Source: Silene latifolia
Taxonomy: Eukaryota > Streptophyta > Magnoliopsida > Caryophyllales > Caryophyllaceae
Length of the DNA: 64,000 bases
Assembly: GCF_048544455.1 (NCBI RefSeq)
Contig: NC_133538.1
Span: forward strand, 449,823,311 to 449,887,310
Direction: 5' to 3'
The translations under genes were made by a program, and so were the position numbers. The notes below the pieces were generated by a model. That model saw nothing but the letters and a program-made list of their open reading frames with translations. It was not told where the DNA came from and searched no databases. Numbering within the stretch: position 1 is the stretch's first letter; each line of letters opens with the position of its first letter. Shown here piece by piece: positions 58,944-64,000 of the stretch.

Positions 58944-61900
58944 GTGGATGACCCACTTGTTGTTGTTGAGAAAGTCAAGGAAGTGGAGGATGTTCCTCCA
59001 AAGAAAGATGTTGAAGCAAAGATTCCGGAAAAAGGCAAAGTGCCATTTTCTCATAGATTGGCAAAGCATCAAAAGAATTCCCAATTCGGTAAATTCATGG
59101 AAGTTGTGAAGAATCTACAGGTAACCGTTCCTTTTACCGAATTAATCACTCAAATTCCATCTTACACTAAGTTCATGAAAGACATTTTAACTAAGAAGAG
59201 GACTTTTGATGAGGTTGAAACAATAGCTCTCACCGCCGAGGTGAGTGCTCTTTTGCAAGACAAGTCCCCTCCTAAGTTAAAAGATCCCGGTAGCTTTTCT
59301 ATTCCATGCACAATTGGCACCTACCAAATTGATAAAGCTTTATGCGATTTAGGTGCTAGTGTGAGTGTAATACCTTACTCTATTTGTGCTAAGCTTAATA
59401 TGGGAGTCTTAAAATGCACTAGTGTCACATTGCAAATGGTGGACCGTTCTATAAAATGCCCTTTGGGAGTTTTGGAAGATGTTCCCATTAAGGTTGGTAA
59501 GTTTTTCATTCCTGTTTATTTTATTGTTCTTGACATGGCCGAAGATGCCCAAATCCCAATCATTTTGGGAAGACCATTTTTACACACCGCGGGTGCGTTG
59601 ATTGATGTCAAGAACGGTAAAATTACATTAGAAATGGGTGACGATAAGGTCACATATAACTTGAATAGTGCTATGAAGAGTCCTATGATAGAAGAGTCTT
59701 GTTATTCTATTGACATTTTGGATGTTGTTGACATTGTTATAGAAGACTCTACACCTCGATCTTTGTCTAAAGATCCCTTGGAGGCACTCTTGCTTTTAGA
59801 ATCATTTGCAGGTGATGATGAGATAGGAAATGAGGAGATTGATGCTTTGGAGAAAGAATTGGATGGAGAGGAGCTATCATTGGAGGAGAGCTCACACTTT
59901 ATAGGCTTGGTTGCTATACCCCAAGAAGTTGAGGTACAAAAACCCGAGCTTAAGCCTCTTCCTTCCAATTTGAGGTATGCTTTTCTTGATAATGAGGGGA
60001 TGTGTCCGGTAATAGTTAGTGCTAAATTAGATGAGAGTCAATTGGCTAAATTGATTCATGTCTTGAGGTCTCACAAGAAAGCCATTGGTTATAAACTTGA
60101 CGATTTAAAAGGCATAAGTCCCGAATTTTGCATGCACCGAATCAATCTTAAGGAAGATCATAAACCATGTGTCCAAGGTCAAAGACGACTAAATCCTAAC
60201 ATGAAAGAAGTGGTCAAAAAGGAAGTGCTTAAATTGTTAGATGCGGGAATTATCTATGCGATTTCCGATTCTAAATGGGTTAGTCCGGTCCCAAGTGGTT
60301 CCTAAGAAAGGAGGAACCACCGTAATAAAAAATGATAAAAATGAGTTAATTCCAACTAGAATTGTGACGGGTTTGAGAATGTGCATTGACTATAGGAGGC
60401 TAAATCTAGCCACCAAGAAAGACCACTACCCATTACCTTTTATTGACCAAATGTTGGAAAGGTTGGCATGTCACAAATACTTTTGCTACCTAGATGGCTA
60501 TTCCGGGTTCTTTCAAATACCCATTCACCCGGATGACCAAGAGAAGACCACGTTTACATGTCCCTATGGTACATTTGCCTACCGAAGGATGCCTTTTGGT
60601 CTTTGTAATGCCCCCGCCACTTTCTAACGTTGCATGATAAGCATCTTTTCCGACTACATTGAGTCTATCATGGAGGTGTTTATGGATGATTTTAGTGTAT
60701 ATGGTTCTTCTTTTGATGCTTGTTTGACTAACTTGTCCAAAGTTTTGAAGCGTTGTGAAGAAGTTTATTTGGTGTTAAATTGGGAAAAGTGCCACTTCAT
60801 GGTGAATGAAGGAGTGGTGCTTGGTCATATTGTTTCGGAGAGAGGAATTGAAGTGGACCGTGCTAAGGTCCAATTTATTGAGCAACTACCCCCACCGGTA
60901 AATGTGAAGAGTGTAAGGAGTTTCTTAGGCCATGCGGGTTTCTACCGCCGTTTTATTAAAGATTTTTCTAAGATTGCCAAACCGCTTACGGAGCTTCTTT
61001 TAAAAGATGCTCCATTTGTGTTTACTAATGATTGTCTTGAGTCTTTTAATAGGATCAAGAAGGCTTTGATTTCCGCACCTATCATCCAATCACCGGATTG
61101 GAACTTGCCATTCGAGCTCATGTCTGATGCAAGTGACTATGCGGTAGGTGCCGTGCTAGGACAAAGAAAGAACAAGGTTCTCCATGCTATCTACTACGAT
61201 ATAAAAACCTTGGATGCGGCTCAAATCAATTATGCCACGATGGAGAAAGAGCTACTTGCCATTGTCTATGCCTTAGACAAATTTCGCTCTTACTTGATTG
61301 GTTCCAAAGTCATTGTTCATACCGATCATGCCGCATTGAAGCATCTCCTAGCCAAACAAGAAGCTAAGCCAAGGTTGATAAGATGGATCTTGCTTTTGCA
61401 AGAATTTGATATTGAGATTAAAGGCAAGAAGGGGGCCGAAAATGTTGTTGCCGATCACTTATCCCGTTTGAAGTTGAAAGATGGAGGTATTGAGTTACCT
61501 ATTGATGATTCCTTGGAAGCCAATACTCCTTGGTATGCCGACATAGCCAACTACCTAGTTGGAAGAGAATTGCCACCCAACCTTTCATATCGACAAAGGA
61601 AGAAGTTCTTACGTGATGCCAAGTTCTTCCTATGGGATGATCCACATTTGTTCAAACATTGCTCCGATGGGCTATTCCGGAGATGTATCCCACAATGGGA
61701 TGTGAAAGGGGTGCTAGAAGGATGCCATTCTTCTCCTTATGGTGGTCAACATGGACCATCCAAGACCGTTGCAAAGGTGTTGCAATCCGGCTTCTATTGG
61801 CCAACTATGTTCCAAGATGCCAAAAATTTCGTGATGGCTTGTGATGCTTGCCAAAGGATGGGTTCCATATCAAGAAGACATGAGATGCCTCTCAATGGAA

Positions 61901-62823
61901 TCTTGGAAGTAGAGGTGTTCGATGTTTGGGGCATAGATTATCAAGGACCGTTTCCTTCCTCAAAAGGGAATCGGTATATTTTGGTTGCCGTTGATTATGT
62001 CTCTAAATGGGTAGAGGCAATTGCTACTCCTACCAATGATGCTCGCAACGTGATTAAATTGTTCAAGAAGATCATATTCCCGAGGTTCGGTGTTCCAAGA
62101 GCAATCATTAGTGATCGTGGTACTCACTTCGGTGAGAAACAACTTGATGCTTTGTTGGAAAAATATGGAGTCTATCATAGAAGAGGCTTGGCTTATCATC
62201 CACAAACTAGTGGCCAAGTGGAGGTTTCCAACCGTGAGATCAAGTCAATACTTGAGAAAGTTGTTGCCAAATCACGAAAGGATTGGAGTATGAAGCTCGA
62301 TGATACCTTATGGGCCTACCGTACCGCGTTTAAGACACCTATTGGTACTTCACCATATAGGTTGGTCTATGAAAAGGCGTGCCATCTTTCCGTTGAGATG
62401 GAACAAAAGGCTTTTTGGGCAATTAAGGAGCTTAACATGGACCCGAAGTTAAGTAGAGAGAAGCGGTTGTTGCAACTCAATGAACTCGATGAATTCCGCT
62501 TGCAAGCTTATGAGAGCTCCCGTCTCTACAAGGAGAAAACAAAGAGATGGCATGATAAGAAGATCTTGAATAAGGAATTTCAAATTGGTGATAAGGTCTT
62601 GCTATTCAATTCTCGATACAAGCTATTTCCGGGAAAGTTACGATCACGGTGGACCGGTCCATATACCGTCACAAATGTGAACAAGTTCGGTTCCATTGAA
62701 GTGATGACCACAAATGGCGAAAAATTCAAAGCAAACGGTCATCGTTTGAAGCTCTACCATGAGAATGTGATCGTTGGTGTGATAGAGGAAATGACCGTTC
62801 AACCTCTACCAAAGAAAGCTTAA
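58944..62823 (+). pseudogene. Athila pol: protease, RT, RNase H, integrase
   Basis: Polyprotein region. The protease (about 59336-59660) has LCDLGASVSVIP and IPIILGRPFLHTAGA. The reverse transcriptase (about 60290-60900) has RMCIDYRRLNLATKKDHYPL, FCYLDGYSGFFQI, a MPFGLCNAPATF block and the catalytic [10 protein letters not shown]. RNase H (about 61110-61480) has [15 protein letters not shown] and [12 protein letters not shown]. The integrase has an HHCC zinc module ([22 protein letters not shown], about 61735-61860) and a catalytic core from [16 protein letters not shown], with SDRGTHF. There is no chromodomain after the integrase, which fits Athila. The region is broken in a few places but strongly family-like. 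Confidence 0.94.
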
Positions 62824-63600
62824 ACCGACTCAAGCTTTTTCGTCGTGCGGGACGTTAAACCAGCGCTTCTTGGGAGGCAACCCAAGCTTTTTATTGCTTT
62901 TGTTTATTTTCATTTTAAATTTTCTGCAATTTAATTATTTTTCGTAGATTAGTAATAAAATACTCAACTTGACGATGTTTCTTTTGTGATTTCTAGGTGA
63001 AAACGAAGAAAGGATAAATTGGAGTGCACTTGACACGCAACCCCATGCAAAAACCCCGTCCGGGGATGTGGTTTTCGAAAAAAAGAAAAACAAGTCACCC
63101 CCATATACGAGGAAGTCAAAAAGCGGAATTGCGGTCAACCCCGATCGGGGTTGGTGGCCCCGATTGGGGTCGTGGTTCTGTAGATGGCTTGCGTTATTTG
63201 ACGGGTAAGTAAAAAAAAAGCTTTTCTATCACTCTCTTCACACCCGACGGTAATCCTTCTTCCCATTCTCCATCATTTTCTTCATTTTTCTACCTAAAAT
63301 CATAAGCAGACTTCAAGTTCTTCATTGATTTGCAAGCTTTATTCATCCATTAACATTAAATCGGTAAGATCTCTTCTCTTTTCTCTTTAAATTCATCTCT
63401 TACAATCAATTAATTGGATTATGCAAACCCTAAATCAATTTGGGGGAATTCGATTTTGTGCTTTTTGATACTAGAAATTGGTTGTAGAATGTTTATGACA
63501 TGTTTATAGTGTGAATTAGTTCACTAATTCATACTATTATGCCTCTTAGGATGAATTTTAGTTTGCCTTAAGATGAATTTTGTCTTAAAATTTCAGAAAT
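62824..63600 (+). other. Pol-env spacer of Athila element
   Basis: A non-coding spacer holding the post-integrase hairpin, the paired CGATCG/CGATTG boxes at 63142 and 63161, and an intron-like acceptor (TTTCAG) just before the env-like start. Spliced env-like transcripts have been proposed for Athila; splicing here is not shown. Confidence 0.6.
62840..62893 (+). other. Hairpin after integrase in Athila element
   Basis: GTCGTGCGGGACGTTAAAC and GCGCTTCTTGGGAGGCAACC lie just after the integrase stop. A perfect 6-bp stem, CTTGGG (62869-62874) and CCCAAG (62881-62886) with an AGGCAA loop, is followed by a T run. From memory, this string recurs in Athila elements of many plants at the pol-env junction. 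Its role is not known to me. Confidence 0.6.
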
Positions 63601-64000
63601 ATGGCACCAAGAAAAGCTCCTTCACAAGGTGCTTCTAAGAGAAGGAGAGGTGAGGCGGAGCCTTCAAATGCAGCGGCGGATTTCCAAATGGAGGAAGTCC
63701 CACAATGGCATGACCCGGAATATCCAAATGTGATCTTCAATTCACTAGCTCAATACAACAATTGGGTTATGTTGAGAGGCAAAGGTATGGAACCAACGAA
63801 ATTCATTAACCAAGCATCTTTAAACAATATTGGAATAGAGAAAAATGTTAAAGCTTTGTTTAAAAATCTTGGCATGAAATCTTGTTATACCATGAATTAT
63901 AAGACCTTCCCCGAACTCACCCTTGAGTTTTTGAGCTCTTTCGAGTTTCATAGGTCTAGGAAACCCGGTTTCATTCTTTTTGTTACCTTTCGCTTATTTA
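63601..64000 (+). CDS. ATHILA ORF-1/env-like protein, partial
   Basis: The ATG at 63601 opens MAPRKAPSQGASKRRRGEAE, a basic, possibly nuclear-localising N-terminus. It is followed by the ATHILA ORF-1 core start: YPNVIFNSLAQYNNWVMLRG, PTKFINQASLNNIGIE, YKTFPELTLEFLSSFEF. The LTLEFLSSF block is shared with the relic at 46.8-47.2 kb. The frame is open to about the window edge; whether it stays open beyond is unknown. The function of this family is not established. Confidence 0.85.
   Translation, partial: MAPRKAPSQGASKRRRGEAEPSNAAADFQMEEVPQWHDPEYPNVIFNSLAQYNNWVMLRGKGMEPTKFINQASLNNIGIEKNVKALFKNLGMKSCYTMNYKTFPELTLEFLSSFEFHRSRKPGFILFVTFRLF

Larger units (their letters stand above)
55590..64000 (+). 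mobile_element. Athila LTR element, 5' LTR to env-like ORF
   Basis: A plus-strand Athila element with a 5' LTR, tRNA-Asp PBS, gag, protease-RT-RNase H-integrase and the start of an env-like ORF; it runs past the window end. It is the most complete coding element here, but gag-pol is broken in about five places. It starts 21 bp after the end of another Athila LTR. The 3' LTR and the target duplication cannot be checked (left flank AATGC). Confidence 0.93.

Noticed and set aside
62869-62893. Rho-independent terminator after the integrase stop
   Set aside because: A stem followed by T residues looks like one, but this is a plant nuclear element where that mechanism does not apply in Pol II transcription.

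Overview
The window is plant nuclear DNA made almost entirely of transposable elements; no intact host gene is visible. Plant origin follows from the element families: CACTA with DUF4216 and Transposase_24 modules, a FAR1/FRS-type gene, Athila- and Tat-type LTR elements with tRNA-Asp primer sites, a plant L1-type LINE with DUF4283 and a CCHC knuckle, hAT, Harbinger and Stowaway MITEs, and Helitron remains. A Caryophyllales-like eudicot is a guess from the overall flavour and cannot be proved from the sequence.

Layout. 1-3809: right part of a CACTA transposon (+), ending in a palindrome-rich subterminal region and a CACTA terminus. 3860-8580: a broken FAR1-RELATED-SEQUENCE-like gene (-, four exons) whose introns and 3' flank carry related TTCACAA tandem repeats. 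8810-8972: an AT microsatellite and a Helitron-type 3' end. 9238-19154: an Athila-like LTR element (-) with gag and protease but no reverse transcriptase or integrase seen; its 5' LTR carries a solo LTR (17628-19034). 19289-22330: a Helitron PIF1-type helicase relic (+), split by another solo LTR (20210-21586). 23.0-23.95 kb: a cluster of MITEs and a second Helitron-type end. 24626-31371: a Tat/Ogre-like 3' LTR, polypurine tract and two tandem-repeat arrays (-); a hAT element that itself contains a second hAT element sits in that LTR.

31386-50657: one LINE (-) with a poly(A) tail and 14-bp target duplications, split by an Athila-type element (33709-48113, AGTAA duplication). That element's LTR is in turn split by a 9.1-kb coding-less LARD (33782-42901, GTCGA duplication) with near-identical 3.4-kb LTRs. 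50796-51178: a Harbinger-like MITE. 51480-53341: an intronless, poly(A)-ended relic of a TPR gene. 53342-55568: the 3' end of an Athila element. 55590-64000: a second Athila element (+) with LTR, PBS, gag, protease-RT-RNase H-integrase and the start of the env-like ORF, running off the window.

The host relics and elements do not form a pathway; they record layered insertion. Two patterns are not explained by ordinary annotation. First, paired CGATCG-core palindromes occur at a nearly fixed spacing in LTRs of several distinct families, each with its own flanking base and its own spacing (19, 20 or 21 bp). Second, a hairpin-plus-polypurine module stands at the true PPT and again about 1.48 kb upstream in two Athila elements, with stems that differ in sequence but stay paired.
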